DNA of 64,000 nt from Macrostomum hystrix (lineage: Eukaryota; Platyhelminthes; Macrostomidae): NCBI GenBank assembly GCA_950097015.1, contig CATNEN010000038.1:33318501-33382500 (forward strand), in the 5' to 3' direction. The notes beneath the pieces were generated by a model. The model did no database searches, was not told the DNA's origin, and saw only the letters and a program-made list of their open reading frames with translations. This document shows positions 1 through 11,626 of this stretch, piece by piece. The translations under genes were made by a program, and so were the position numbers. Every line of letters starts with the position of its first letter. Positions within the stretch are counted from its first letter, which is position 1.

Positions 1-183
1 AGCCACTTTAATGGTTTTAACTATTAAGACTTGGTCTATAAATTTTCAGTTTAGGCCTATAAATTAGACACTAAACCTTAGGGCGTTAGGCTATAGCAAA
101 TACAAACTTTAACTAATGCTCTAGCCCTAGGCTCATATCACTACTTTACAAGCAAGCTAGAGAAGCCAATTATATTTCATTTA

Positions 184-3100
184 ATGTCTACTGAAGAACA
201 AAAGCTTAATAATGATACCCAATCTGATACAGAAGAAATTTATGAAGAAAACAAGGACCAAATTCAGGTAATTTGAGTCATTTAATAATGTACATTTTGA
301 TTTTAATACTATTGCCATATGAAAAAGTTCTTATGTTAAAATTAGTTGTCTGCTTTAAATAAAACAATTATTATATTAAAAAAAATTCAGTTAAAAAAAT
401 GTAGTGGTTATTTTGTCTTTCACACTATGCCTACGTATGTTTATTGTTTCAATGTAAAACTAGGCCTAAAGTTAACAAAAAGGAAAAACAAAAGAATAAA
501 AAAAAATAATATTTATTGCCAAACCAGCTAATGCAATATAGGTAGGTCTACTATAAAACACTACAATATCATTGTTGACAATTTTAAAGAATCATACATG
601 CGCAACACCCGGCCGACCCGGCCGAACCGGCCGGGTGAAACGAGGGCCAAGCAAGGTAAGTCGCAAAAACCAATAGACCAAGCGCAAAAAAATCAAAGGG
701 GGGACCAAGGGACAACAAAGGAAGGCGTGAAGAAAAGGAAAAAGGGGAGAGAAAATGAGAGCAAATGAGAGCAAACTAAGTCGTAAATAGAGCAATGAAA
801 TGAACTAAGTCGCAAATGAGAGCAAAAACTAAGTCGCACGGCCGGCTAAGATTTGGGAGGTTGCGCATGTATGTAAAGAATTATAATAATATATTTTTTT
901 AATAAACAAAGATGGTTAGGCCTATTTCTTTAAGCTTCATAATTTTATTTAGGCAATGTCTGATATAAAAGTAGACAAATGACTTTCTGAACTTAATCAT
1001 TCAAAATACAAAGGGTTTTCCAATCAACTGTAAGCTTCACCAATTTTTTATTGCTTTTTATTGAGTTTTTTATATAAGTTAGTCCTTTCAGTGGGGGGTC
1101 GGTGGCAGAGCGGTTAATGCGTTTGCCACTCGCACCACGGTCCCTAAGTTCGATTCCACGGCGAGGCCACATTTATTTGGGGCGCAGCTGCGGAGAGAAG
1201 GCTTGGGGGCTTGTCGTGCAATTTACGCCCTTGAGGGCCAACCTCCAAGGCACAGTGAGAGTGTACACTGCCTGACGATGAGAAAGTCGGCAGATGTACA
1301 CACCTGTGTGAGCGTATGCCTGCGTACAGTATCTGTGTGCGTGTGTGCTCAGGAGTCACGAAATGGGCAGAATTGCCTCCTTGCTGGCTGCGGGTCTAGT
1401 GTCACCAAATGATGTGCCATTGCCCGCAGCCCTCCCGCAATTATTATATTATAGTCCTTTCAGTTGAACTCAAGAACTCCAAAATAAGTATTTTTAAAGC
1501 TGATTCAATACATAGCTAAGTAAACTAAATATATACTTTATATAAGATTAGGAGCTAGGTAGGTTATGTTAAAATAAGAAAAATAATTATACGAGGGCTG
1601 TAAGCAATGTTACATCATTTGCTGGCACTTGACCTGCAGCCAGCAAAGAGGCCATTTTGCCCCATTTTCCTAAATCCTGAGCATACACACAAATACTATA
1701 TTCAGGCATAGGCTCACTCAGGTGTGTACATCTGCCCTGACATTTCTCATCAGGCAGTGTACACTTAACTGTGCCTTGAAAGTTGGCCCTCAAGGGCACA
1801 GATTGCACAACAAGCCCCCAAGCTTTTTCTCTGCAGATGTGCCCCAAATAAATGTCACCTCACCATGGAATCAAACTTAGGGACCATGGTGCAAAAGGCA
1901 AATGTATTAACTGCTCTGCCACCAACCCCCAGTTAGCTTACAACTTGAATAAGCCATTTTTCAATATGCTTGCTTATTCTTTAAAGTTTAAATACCATAT
2001 TGACTAGCCAGAAAAGAAAATGCATTAAGAAATCTTAGTTTTAGCATAAAAGGATATTAATGCATGCTATATATGCTTTAAAATACATAATTACATAATT
2101 GACTACATTTTTAGTAATTTAAAATATAAAAATCAACAAAAGCTTGGTTAAATATATGTATGATATTATATTAATTTGTATATTTTCTAATTCACTATAT
2201 TGGTCCTAGTCCAATGTGGTAGATATTTTAACTTTCTATTAATTGTAGCTAGCTCTATGTTCTTTTAATAAAGCTTTCAATTTACTTTTTGACAAAAATG
2301 CAGGGGCAAATAATTATGTCAGCCAATGTCAAATTAAGCCAAAATAAAATATAAGCCTGACATTAATTTTATGGGCATATTATTCTCCACTTAAATGCAA
2401 AAAAATGTAATAATGATGAATTTATTTCACTAATTTACTATTAGGAACAGCTGGAGAAGATTAATGAATCCTATACCTATGTCAACCGTCTACAAGCAGA
2501 ACTTGAGGTATGGTTTTTGTTTACTTTTAGAGCAAACTAATGTGTATATTTAGGGTTAGAATAGGTTTCAAATGTTTGTAATTTACAATTGTATAAAATA
2601 TTGCATAACCTTCTGCTATTATTTAGCATAAGAGGTTAAAACTAATTATAACTTTTAAATATGAAATAAAACAGTAGTCTATATGGGTCAGGTTTATCAG
2701 TATTGCCTTGTCTCCTCTATATCTCATTCTTATATTCCTCTCATCTCTCCTCTGTCTTATCTCTCCTTTGTCTCGTCTCTTCCCTGCCTTATCTCTTCCA
2801 TGAACTATTTAATCGCATAGCTTACTTTAGCTATACTTCTGCCATTTACCCTAGAACAGCCTTAGACCTACCCAATAGTGAATAAAAGATGTAGCTATTA
2901 GTTTTCAATCGATCCTCGCTCCAACAGTCCTGCACAGTCGAGTTTAACTCGCAAATGTCTTCGGCCAAAGCGGAATTAGTTGCATTACGCAAGCGCATCG
3001 GCGCTAAACGCATCGAGAAGGCCGGGCCCTATTATCGCCAGCTGGCTGAGCGGGCGCGCGCTCAAGAGCTGGCAGCCGACGCCGCTAGTCATTATCAGCG

Positions 3101-4137
3101 CAGCCTTTCCGAACTGCAAGCGGCGCGGGAGACTCTTGAAGTTGCCGAAACTGCCGAGAAGACTAATCCGGAGTCTGGCGATGGCACCGCGGCAGCCGCT
3201 GCCACCGTATCAGAAGCTGCGGCCTCCTGGGAGGAGCACCTTAGCTTGGCCAGGCAGAGGGTTGTCTACGCTGAACAGGAGCTAGAACGGTGCCGCTATG
3301 AGCATCAGCTGCATTCTAAGTGAGACTTTCTCTTTTATTCTATCAGCCTGCAATGTCAGGCTGGTGTTTTTTTACCTTAGATAATTAATCCTATAAAATT
3401 GAAATTGCAGGCAGTACTCCAAAGCCTCCGAGCAGTTAGCCGCACTAAAGTCCAAACATGAGCGGCTAATCGAAGCCTGCAGGCCTTTCTACGAGTTAAA
3501 GATGGCACGGGAGCGCGCCTTGACAGAATTGGAAGAGCGCCGGCACCGGCTGTCAGAACGGCTGGGTGGACAGAAACGTGCTCACAAAGAGGCCATGACT
3601 AGCTTGGAGGCCATCAGTTCAGATATGCACATGTCAAGGCGGTTGGCTCAGCTGCACAGGTGAGTCAGTGGCTTTGGTGCTGAGTCAGTGGCTTTGGTGC
3701 TGAGTCAGTGGCTTTGGTGCTGAGTCAGTGGCTTTGGTGCTGAGTCAGTGGCTTTGGTGCTGAGTCAGTGGCTTTGGTGCTGAGTCAGTGGCTGTGGTGC
3801 TGAGTCAGTGGCTGTGGTGCTGAGTCAGTGGCTTTGGTGCTGAGTCAGTGGCTTTGGTGCTGAGTCAGTGGCTGTGGTGCTGAGTCAGTGGCTTTGGTGC
3901 TGAGTCAGTGGCTGTGGTGCTGAGTCAGTGGCTTTGGTCTGAGTCAGTGGCTTTGGTGCTGAGTCAGTGGCTTTGGTGCTGAGTCAGTGGCTTTGGTGCT
4001 GAGTCAGTGGCTTTGGTGCTGAGTCAGTGGCTTTGGTGCTGAGTCAGTGGCTTTGGTGCTGAGTCAGTGGCTTTGGTGCTGAGTCAGTGGCTTTGGTGCT
4101 GAGTCAGTGGCTTTGAACTATATTCCAGGCGCCGCCT

Positions 4138-4173
<36 letters not shown>

Positions 4174-4426
4174 CGCTCCAGCCGATCATGTCTCAATCTC
4201 GCTTACTGCGGAATGCGAGTCGATGCGCAGCGACTGCTCAGAGGACAGTCGCCTGATGCTGCCCAGCCAGCTTGGCGTAGCCGGTTCCGCTTCTGTTCCG
4301 CCTTCGCCCGCGCGAGGTCGCATTGTCAGCCGACTGGGTCACGTGACGGAGCACCCCCTGTCGCAGTCTGTGTCGGCCTCATCAACTGGCGCAGCTGGCT
4401 CGTCTGGGTCTATGGCTCCATTGTAG
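184..4426 (+). CDS. SH3BP5: SH3BP5-like protein (Rab11 GEF, coiled coil)
   Basis: Five exons: 184-267, 2445-2507, 2928-3319, 3411-3659, 4129-4426; 361 residues when joined, stop TAG at 4424. The product resembles SH3-domain-binding protein 5, a cytoplasmic coiled-coil protein that acts as a guanine-nucleotide exchange factor for Rab11 and binds JNK at mitochondria (family knowledge). Seen directly: the N-terminal helix (EQLEKINESYTYVNRLQAEL), a KAGPYYRQLAERARAQE stretch matching the family's SKPYWEARR segment, a second helix with PFYELKMARERALTELEERR, and the family hallmark MISDEIH-like motif as ISSDMHMSRR. The C-terminal exon opens with about a dozen glutamines (CAG repeat) and ends in a Ser/Ala-rich tail. 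The start ATG at 184 is the only one in frame before exon 2. Exon 1 is acidic and poorly conserved, so it is the least certain part. Intron 4 is almost entirely a 20-bp minisatellite; intron 1 holds a MITE and two SINEs. Confidence 0.85.
593..873. mobile_element. MITE-like element with hAT-type 8-bp target duplication
   Basis: Terminal inverted repeats of 14 bp (CATACATGCGCAAC at 593-606, its reverse complement at 860-873) enclose 281 bp with no coding potential. The flanks carry a perfect 8-bp direct repeat, TAAAGAAT, at 585-592 and 874-881. Internally there is a GGCCG-rich palindromic start and several ACTAAGTCGCA / GAGAGCAAA repeats. An 8-bp duplication is typical of hAT elements; the superfamily is inferred from that alone. 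It sits in intron 1 of the SH3BP5-like gene. Confidence 0.75.
1093..1452 (+). mobile_element. SINE family 1 (tRNA-derived), full-length copy
   Basis: The head has a polymerase III A box (TGGCAGAGCGG) and B box (AGTTCGATTCC) with tRNA-like spacing. It is followed by a conserved body (TTTGGGGCGCAGC, GTGTACACTGCCTGACGATGAG, CAGATGTACACACCTGTGTG in short pieces) and an ATTATTATA tail. A 13-bp target duplication, TAGTCCTTTCAGT, lies at 1080-1092 and 1453-1465. This is the reference copy for the other family 1 copies in the window. Confidence 0.85.
1583..1930 (-). mobile_element. SINE family 1, second copy
   Basis: Reverse-complement copy of the element at 1093-1452, with the CCACCAACCCCCAG head at its right end and the TAATTAT tail at its left. 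It is clearly diverged (for example GCCCCATTTTCC in place of GGGCAGAATTGCC). No target duplication could be seen. It lies in intron 1 of the SH3BP5-like gene, so two copies face each other there. Confidence 0.8.
3660..4115 (+). repeat. 20-bp minisatellite filling SH3BP5-like intron 4
   Basis: About 23 tandem units of TGAGTCAGTGGCTTTGGTGC with rare T/G variants and one 1-bp deletion. The array begins at the splice donor itself (CAG|GTGAGTCAGTGG), so the donor sequence is part of the first unit. It ends a few bases before the acceptor TATATTCCAG. Confidence 0.95.
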
Positions 4427-5150
4427 TAAATTTCACAGTTCATGGATAACTCCAGAACTATATGTCTGTTTAAACAGAAGCTAAAAAACAATTATTATGT
4501 GATTTTTATGCATCCTACCTCTATAAAAATGTGCAAGTCATGTGCAATATGATCTTTAGCTTATATAATCTTTCCAACTTTCTGATTTCTCTTTTATCTA
4601 TGGTTTAACTCTTGTACGCGTACCGCTCGTATTAACATTCTGTATTGTAACTGTCCAAACATTCTCTTCTTTATTGAAGCACGGCGAACAAAAAACTTAC
4701 ACTGCTTTTTTATTTTCATTAAAATTTAAAGTTGAAATTTAAACGTGCAATATTATCAAGTATGTTTTGTGTCGTTAGGATTTTTTCTGTGTGAATTTAC
4801 AGCAGATTTTTATTTACTTAAAAAAGCTTTCTTGATATGTATGCTAGGATTATATGTATACTAGCAATATTCCTTGATTGATATATGTATTTATTATATT
4901 ATGCTGCTAACACATTTTAGATACTGCTTGTACTAAATCTTGTGTACCAATGTTAGTACTGCTTGTACTCAAGTATGGCAGGCAATAAGATCATTTTAAT
5001 TTTGTATTGACGTAAAATTGCATTGATGCAAATGATATACCATTCTTTGAAGATTGCAGATTTGCCTGATTAATATGATATTGCAGTATAAATTCACTTT
5101 TAAAGTGTGATTCGCATTCTTTGTATCTGACTCGTCATTTTTTGCTTTCT
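4427..5150. other. AT-rich 3' flank, no gene seen
   Basis: 3' region of the SH3BP5-like gene. It is AT-rich with no open frame of note and no canonical AATAAA close to the stop codon. I see nothing else here. Confidence 0.6.
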
Positions 5151-5151
5151 G

Positions 5152-5925
5152 GACTTGTGGAACTGTATGATTGGTTGGCGGGTTTCACGGCTTGGACTTG
5201 TGGAACTGTATGATTGGTTGGCGGGTTTCACGGCTTGGACTTGTGAAACTGTATGATTGGTTGGCGGGTTTCACGGCTTGGACTTGTGGAACTGTATGAT
5301 TGGTTGGCAGGTTTCACGGCTTGGACTTGTGAAACTGTATGATTGGTTGGCAGGTTTCACGGCTTGGACTTGTGGAACTGTATGATTGGTTGGCAGGTTT
5401 CACGGCTTGGACTTGTGGAACTGTATGATTGGTTGGCGGGTTTCACGGCTTGGACTTGTGAAACTGTATGATTGGTTGGCGGGTTTCACGGCTTGGACTT
5501 GTGAAACTGTATGATTGGTTGGCTGGTTTCACGGCTTGGACTTGTGGAACTGTATGATTGGTTGGCAGGTTTCACGGCTTGGACTTGTGGAACTGTATGA
5601 TTGGTTGGCGGGTTTCACGGCTTGGACTTGTGGAACTGTATGATTGGTTGGCGGGTTTCACGGCTTGGACTTGTGGAACTGTATGATTGGTTGGCGGGTT
5701 TCACGGCTTGGACTTGTGAAACTGTATGATTGGTTGGCGGGTTTCACGGCTTGGACTTGTGGAACTGTATGATTGGTTGGCGGGTTTCACGGCTTGGACT
5801 TGTGAAACTGTATGATTGGTTGGCGGGTTTCACGGCTTGGACTTGTGAAACTGTATGATTGGTTGGCAGGTTTCACGGCTTGGACTTGTGGAACTGTATG
5901 ATTGGTTGGTGGGTTTCGCAGCTGA
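5152..5925 (+). repeat. 43-bp minisatellite upstream of the TMEM201-like gene
   Basis: About 18 units of 43 bp, differing mainly at GTGGAACTG/GTGAAACTG and GGCGGG/GGCAGG. Every unit contains TGATTGGTTGGC, i.e. an inverted CCAAT box. The array ends about 40-90 bp before the candidate start codons of the next gene, so it lies in the promoter or 5' region. Confidence 0.93.
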
Positions 5926-5964
5926 CCTAGGGCTATAACTGCCTGATTGGCTGTAAAACTTATT

Positions 5965-8209
5965 ATGTTTTTAATTCGTGACCTACATGACTTTTTTTCA
6001 GCCAACTTTTTTGTTGCCATGACAAACAAGCAACTCTCCGACGCAACGTCTAGCGGTATGCATGTTGAACTAAGCTTGTCACTATTTAAACTGGCCTACA
6101 TAACTTCTGGGCTCGTTTGCATTTCCGTCGGCTTCCTGGTTTGTCGACACATTTGGCGTCTAGCCGGCCGCGGATTTCCCGTCACCTGCTGGTTCTGCGG
6201 CTCGGCCACTCGGGTGCCCTACGGCAATCGGAACTGTTTCGACTGTCCGCAATGCGATCAGTACAATGGATTCGATGCGTGAGTAACGCTAAGGGGACCT
6301 TGTAAGGGCGTGTCAATTTATATCTAACAATTTAACCTTGTTAGGTTATAAACTAACACTTTCCTTGTACCTGGGTGTTGTATGACTCACTTGGGTCATG
6401 GAAGTGTTGTGTCAGGCAGACCGACTCTATGAAGAAAGAAGCAGAAAGATAACTTTATGAGACACTATAAGCATACAAGCATATTATGAGCAGACAGACG
6501 CTATGAGCAGACAGACACTATGAGCAGACAGATACTATGAGCAGACAGATACTATGAGCAGACAGATACTATGAGCAGACAGACACTATGAGCAGACAGA
6601 TACTATGAGCAGACAGGCACTATGAGCAGACAGACACTAAGCAGACAGACACTATGAGCAGACAGACACTATGAGCAGACAGACGCTATGAGCAGACAGA
6701 CACTATGAGCAGACAGACACTATGAGCAGACAGACACTATGAGCAGACAGACACTATGAGCAGACAGAAAAACACGCTTTAAATGAGCAAACGGCCACAC
6801 AATAAAACTTGCGCACTTTCATCGCCTTCAAAAAGCAGCGATGGCAACTACAACAAGGACATCCCGGCGATGCGTCATTCAGCAATGAATCTGCAGTCTA
6901 CACCGTCGGCCAGGTCGTGTTCGGCGCCCAGCCTGACCTCGCCACACTGGCAGCCAGACGCTGCTGTCCGCCTGTGCGACACCTGCAATCGCAATCAGGC
7001 ACTGAAGGTGGCTCAGCTAGCTCAGTTTGAGCCGACTAGCGCCGCTATGGAGGACTCGGAACTGGCCGCTCTTAAGTCTCGCCTCGAGCGGGCCTACGCG
7101 CTCTGTCATCGCTGCCGATCTAAGCGCAGGTCCGCACTCCAGGCCCAGGATATTCGCCTGCTTCCTGGCCTGTTAGAATGGCAGAGGTCGCGAGTTCGAG
7201 CCCGCACGGCTGCCGGCATTAGTTCCAACAGTTCGAAGCTGCACAGCTGGCTAAGGCTGTGCTCTGTCTGTCTCATTGGCATGGGATTCTCTTCGGCTGC
7301 CTCCCCTGCGGCGGCTAAAATCGTCTGCCTTCCTGCCGTAGCCTGTCTTCTTCTGGCCTCGGTTGCTAGGCGACCGAAATTCAGTCTGCTGCTTTTGTTG
7401 AACAGTTTCGCCGGCGGCGACCTGTGGCAGGGGCCGCTGTTCTTCGCTGCTGTTGAACCTCTGCGATCTCGACTATCTGGATGGATTGCTTCCGCTATCA
7501 GGCTGGCGATGACTGCTGCTTGGGGACCGGCTGGGTGAGTGAGGTTCTGCGGGTCTGTCTGTCATCCGGCTTGATTGCCTATCTAATCTGACTGGTTATC
7601 TGTCTAATCCTGCTGATGATCTGTCTAATCCTGCTGATGATCTGTCTAATCCTGCTGATGATCTGTCTAATCCTGCTGATAATCTGTCTAATCCTGCTGA
7701 TAATCTGTGTAATCCTGCTGATAATCTGTCTAATCCTGCTGATGATCTGTCTAATCCTGCTGATGATCTGTCTAATCCTGCTGATAATCTGTCTAATCCT
7801 GCTGATAATCTGTGTAATCCTGCTGATAATCTGTGTAATCCTGCTGAGTTATCACAGTTTGGTTAGTTTCTTTAAGCCGAATTATCCTACAACATGCTTA
7901 AATTCCCATCACTCAGTTCTGCTGTGACAACCGCCAGCACCGTCATCGCGCCCTATCTGTTGCCGATTCTCCTGACTGTGGCTCATTTGCTCGCATTCTC
8001 GTTTCGTTGGCGTCGTAGTCAGTCTGCAAGTATCCTAGCAACCGTTGCTAATGGCAATTCTAATAATAAGTCAGCCAAGCGGCGCACACTGAACCCAACA
8101 GTCGCCAGCGTTGATAGCGACAGCAGCAGCGGCGGAGGCAGCAGCTGCAACAGCAGTAGCGCCAATGCTGAAGACATGGACATGATCGACTCCGCCTCAG
8201 TAGTTGCTG

Positions 8210-8240
<31 letters not shown>

Positions 8241-9834
8241 ATATCAAACCAATCAAAAGGAGATTAGACAGAGAAATTACCTGCCAAAGCAGCAACCGCC
8301 GCAGCTGCTTCAACAGCCGAAGCGTCCTTCGTCTCTGCCGCCAACTTGGGCCAGTTCTGGCCGACCCGTCCTATCGTTCAACTGCATCCGACCCAAACCA
8401 GCTGCTGCGACTGTTCAAACCTTCGCTGGAGTCAAGGCGAGGTCCCTACTCTCGCCTGTGCCACCGTCACCACTGAGTCATCTGCCACCGCCGCCGCCGC
8501 CGCCTCCATCGACGCCGATGTTGTCCACGACGACACATTTTCGTCGCTCTCCGTCGCTATTTCAGCAGGTGCCGTCTCCGATGGACGTGGACGACGAAGG
8601 TCAGACTGGCCGAGGCTGCGACGCCAATGGATTCGGTGGAGGTGAGCGGCACTTGTTACTGCTAATCTGCCGGATCCCATTGCTAATCTGTCTGATCCCA
8701 TTGCTAATCCGTCTGATCCCATTGCTAATCTGCCGGATTCCATTGCTAATCTGCCGGATCCCATTGCTAATCTGTCTGATCCCATTGCTAATCCGTCTGA
8801 TCCCATTGCTAATCTGCCGGATTCCATTGCTAATCTGCCGGATCCCATTGCTAATCTGCCTGATCCCATTGATAATCTGCCGGATCCCATTGCTAATCTG
8901 CCGGATCCCATTGATAATCTGCCGGATCCCATTGCTAATCTGCCGGATCCCATTGCTAATCTGCCTGATCCCATTGATAATCTGCCGGATCCCATTGCTA
9001 ATCTGCCTGATCCCATTGATAATCTGCCGGATCCCATTGCTTATCTGCCTGATCCCATTGATAATCTGCCGGATCCCATTGCTAATCTGCCGGATCCCAT
9101 TGCTAATCTGCCGGATCCCTTTGCTAATCTCTCTTGTTTTACTGATAGAGTTTCTAACCATTGCTATTATGTGTTATCCCTCTGCTAATCTGTGTTATCT
9201 CTTTAATAGTCTGTGTTAACCCAATGCTAATCTCAGTGTTCCCAATGCTAATCTCAGTGTTCCCAATGCTAATCTCAGTGTTCCCAAAGCTAATCTCTGT
9301 GTTCCCAATGCTAATCTCTGTGTTCCCAATGCTAATCTCAGTGTTCCCAAAGCTAATCTCTGTGTTCCCAATGCTAATCTCTGTGTTCCCAATGCTAATC
9401 TCTGTGTTCCCAATGCTAATCTCTGTGTTCCCAATGCTAATCTGTGATATAAGTCATGTAGCTAATTGATTTATTCTTTTTAATAGCTGGCAACAAGCCT
9501 TCATAACGCATCCATAACTGATAATTCATTTCATCGAACTCAACTCTTTGTAGACTCCGCTTACGCCAGTCAGCGCGCTTCAATCGCCGACATGCCCTTG
9601 AGCTTTGCCGCAACTGCAGCAGCTTCGGGTGCTGAAGGCACCGGTCGCAGTGTCACCAATCGAAGCAAACGCAGTCGCCTCTCCCAGGTGCTCATCGGCT
9701 GCTGTTTCGGTGTCAATTTCTCGCTGCTGCTGCATTGTCTTCTGCTGCCAGCTGGTCGAGCTGTTGTAGCTGCCATCGCTGCCGGCGACACCTGGGCCGA
9801 GTCTTTAGGCAAAGTCTGGCTACTCATATGCTAG
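5965..9834 (+). CDS. TMEM201: TMEM201 / Samp1 / Ima1-type inner nuclear membrane protein
   Basis: Four exons: 5965-6278, 6839-7534, 7917-8641, 9554-9834; 671 residues from ATG 5965, or 653 from ATG 6019. The family sits in the inner nuclear membrane and links nuclear content to the LINC complex and microtubules. Exon 1 encodes a membrane segment ([17 protein letters not shown]) and then the Ima1 N-terminal zinc domain: [24 protein letters not shown], continuing across the intron with [10 protein letters not shown]. Exon 2 adds [19 protein letters not shown] and CHRC, completing paired CxxC motifs, then several hydrophobic segments. Exon 3 is low-complexity (Ser, Gln and Pro runs; LPPPPPPPP). 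Exon 4 ends in a hydrophobic pair ([19 protein letters not shown]) before stop TAG. ATG 6019 may be the true start, because TTTTTTTCAG at 5992-6001 resembles an acceptor. All three introns hold minisatellites. Confidence 0.87.
5992..6001 (+). promoter_or_regulatory. Possible trans-splice or 5'-UTR acceptor of TMEM201-like gene
   Basis: CTTTTTTTCAG ends at 6001, 17 bases before ATG 6019. A strong pyrimidine-AG acceptor so close to a start codon, with no visible upstream exon, suits spliced-leader trans-splicing or a 5'-UTR intron. If used, ATG 5965 would be removed and 6019 would be the start. Confidence 0.4.
6482..6772 (+). repeat. 17-bp minisatellite in TMEM201 intron 1
   Basis: About 17 units of AGCAGACAGACACTATG, with C/T/G variants at the ninth to twelfth bases and one unit lacking TG. 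It occupies the middle of the 560-bp intron 6279-6838. Confidence 0.93.
7590..7848 (+). repeat. 21-bp minisatellite in TMEM201 intron 2
   Basis: About 12 units of 21 bp with core TAATCCTGCTGATGATCTGT; GATGAT alternates with GATAAT and CTGTCTA with CTGTGTA. It starts about 55 bp after the donor at 7535. Confidence 0.93.
8655..9130 (+). repeat. 21-bp minisatellite A in TMEM201 intron 3
   Basis: About 22 units of 21 bp, core GCTAATCTGCCGGATCCCAT, beginning about 12 bp after the donor GGTGAGC at 8642. Because 21 is divisible by three and the unit lacks stops, exon 3 stays open through the whole array. Confidence 0.93.
9215..9447 (+). repeat. 21-bp minisatellite B in TMEM201 intron 3
   Basis: About 11 units of 21 bp, core CCCAATGCTAATCTCAGTGT. 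It shares the GCTAATCT core and the 21-bp period with array A and sits in the same intron (8642-9553). Confidence 0.93.
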
Positions 9835-9884
9835 GCTGCTGTCTTGTTGATGTTGATGTAGCTTCTTGGCTTTGGTTTGTAAAA

Positions 9885-10402
9885 GTAGCCAATGAGAGAC
9901 GCGGAGGTGGGTTGTTTGTATATTTAAAAACTGGAGGGCGGAGAGTGGCCAATGAGAGACGCGGAGGTGGGTTGTTTGTATATTTAAAAACTGGAGGGCG
10001 GAGAGTGGCCAATGAGAGACGCGGAGGTGGGTTGTTTGTATATTTAAAAACTGGAGGGCGTAGAGTGGCCATTGAGAGACGCAGAGGTGGGTTGTTTGTA
10101 TATTTAAAAACTGGAGGGCGGAGAGTGGCCAATGAGAGACGCGGAGGTGGGTTGTTTGTATATTTAAAAACTGGAGGGCGGAGAGTGGCCAATGAGAGAC
10201 GCGGAGGTGGGTTGTTTGTATATTTAAAAACTGGAGGGCGGAGAGTGGCCAATGAGAGACGCGGAGGTGGGTTGTTTGTGTATTTAAAAACTGGAGGGCG
10301 GAGAGTGGCCAATGAGAGACGCGGAGGTGGGTTGTTTGTATATTTAAAAACTGGAGGGCGGAGAGTGGCCAATGAGAGACGCGGAGGTGGGTTGTTCGCA
10401 TT
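9885..10402 (+). repeat. 60-bp minisatellite in the TMEM201 3' region
   Basis: About 8.6 units of exactly 60 bp with very few substitutions. Each unit contains GGCCAATGAGAGACGCGGAG (a CCAAT box) and TGTATATTTAAAAACTGG (TATA-like). It begins 50 bp after the TMEM201 stop codon and would be within its 3' UTR if the AATAAA at 10610 is used. Confidence 0.95.
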
Positions 10403-10439
10403 CGCGGAGGTGACACGCTATGGCACGCTACTTTGTTAA

Positions 10440-11446
10440 AGCGTTATTCGGTTTAGTTTTTATGATTGTGTTTAATGTCGTGTGCGTTTTAATTGTCCAA
10501 TCGTATTAATTATTAATGCTACTCAATATATGAGAGTACCTTTTGTTCAAACATAATATTTTATCTTCTGTGTATGCTCTTTATGCTCACTAGCTATAAA
10601 AAAGTCACTAATAAAACGATTGTCTTTAGGGCTTGAACATATTGCTTATTTAATCACTGGTTAGTTGAAAATTTGTGCATTTATTTATCTTTGTGAAGAT
10701 GTTGATAATGCTTATCATTCATCATTCTGTTTACTTACAAACTACGAGTTATTATTCTTGCAAACACGGAGCTACAAGAAATTCTAAATCAAATTCTGCC
10801 TTCTATTGCATTTTCACTCTCCTGGTCATCATTTTATGGTCCTGAATTTTTCTAGTTTATATTTTACTAAGAGTTGAAAATTCTATAGTTAGGAAATGTT
10901 TTTTTAACAATCATATTAGGAAACTTGAAGATACGCGCGTATTTGGAAAATTTTAGATTATGTAATTTATGGGATTTTTAATGATTCAGTTAATCAGTAA
11001 TTAAAGTTGGGATTTCAGAGAAAACTATGCTTTAAGTATGATACTTTTCGGCGATAGATTGATAATTTTATATCTACTTTAGTTTAGTTTCACAGCTACC
11101 ACCTAATTCAGCTGACTCAAGCGTACTCTAGTAAATTGTAAATTTACTGTCTCTCTGTCTTTGTAATAGCTGTAATAATTGAATCTACACTGAATACTTG
11201 CGAGTTGTCTTGCTTTTAAACGTTTTGCTCTGTGAAGGAAACCAGTGCAAACATATTACTATTAATAAATAGAATTTGTCGATTAAATCGAATTTATTCC
11301 AAAGGATGCTATTTGACTTTCTGAATTTAGTGATGGTTTGCAGATTTTAATTAGCCTAAATAAATACTTCTATATTTTAAAATGCACGGGCTAAAGAAAT
11401 GAGCCTTTTAGTTCCTTCCACTCTTATATTTAATTTTCTATTTCAG
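10440..11446. other. Intergenic, AT-rich
   Basis: Between the 60-bp array and polymerase eta. No convincing coding exon or RNA gene was seen; the region includes the AATAAA listed separately. A pyrimidine tract and AG at 11436-11446 precede the polymerase eta start region. Confidence 0.6.
10610..10615 (+). terminator. AATAAA, possible TMEM201 poly(A) signal
   Basis: First canonical AATAAA downstream of the TMEM201 stop (9834), about 775 bases away and beyond the 60-bp array. The assignment is an inference. Confidence 0.35.
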
Positions 11447-11626
11447 ACAGGGCCTGAAAAACAACAACCCGAGGCTAACAGTGGCTGCCGCAGGAATAGC
11501 GGAAGGACTGGCGCCACCCCCTCCGCGACTCCTGCCCCAGCAGCACCCACCCCCTCCGCGACTCCTGCCCAAGCAGCACCCACCCCCTCCGCGACTCCTG
11601 CCCCAACAGCACCAACCCCCTCCGCC

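Noticed and set aside
8432..9161. Minus-strand frames with MGSGRLA / NGIRQIS repeats
   Set aside because: Antisense reading of TMEM201 intron 3 minisatellite.
9735..10439. Open frames on both strands through the 60-bp repeat
   Set aside because: Repeat by-product beyond the TMEM201 stop codon.
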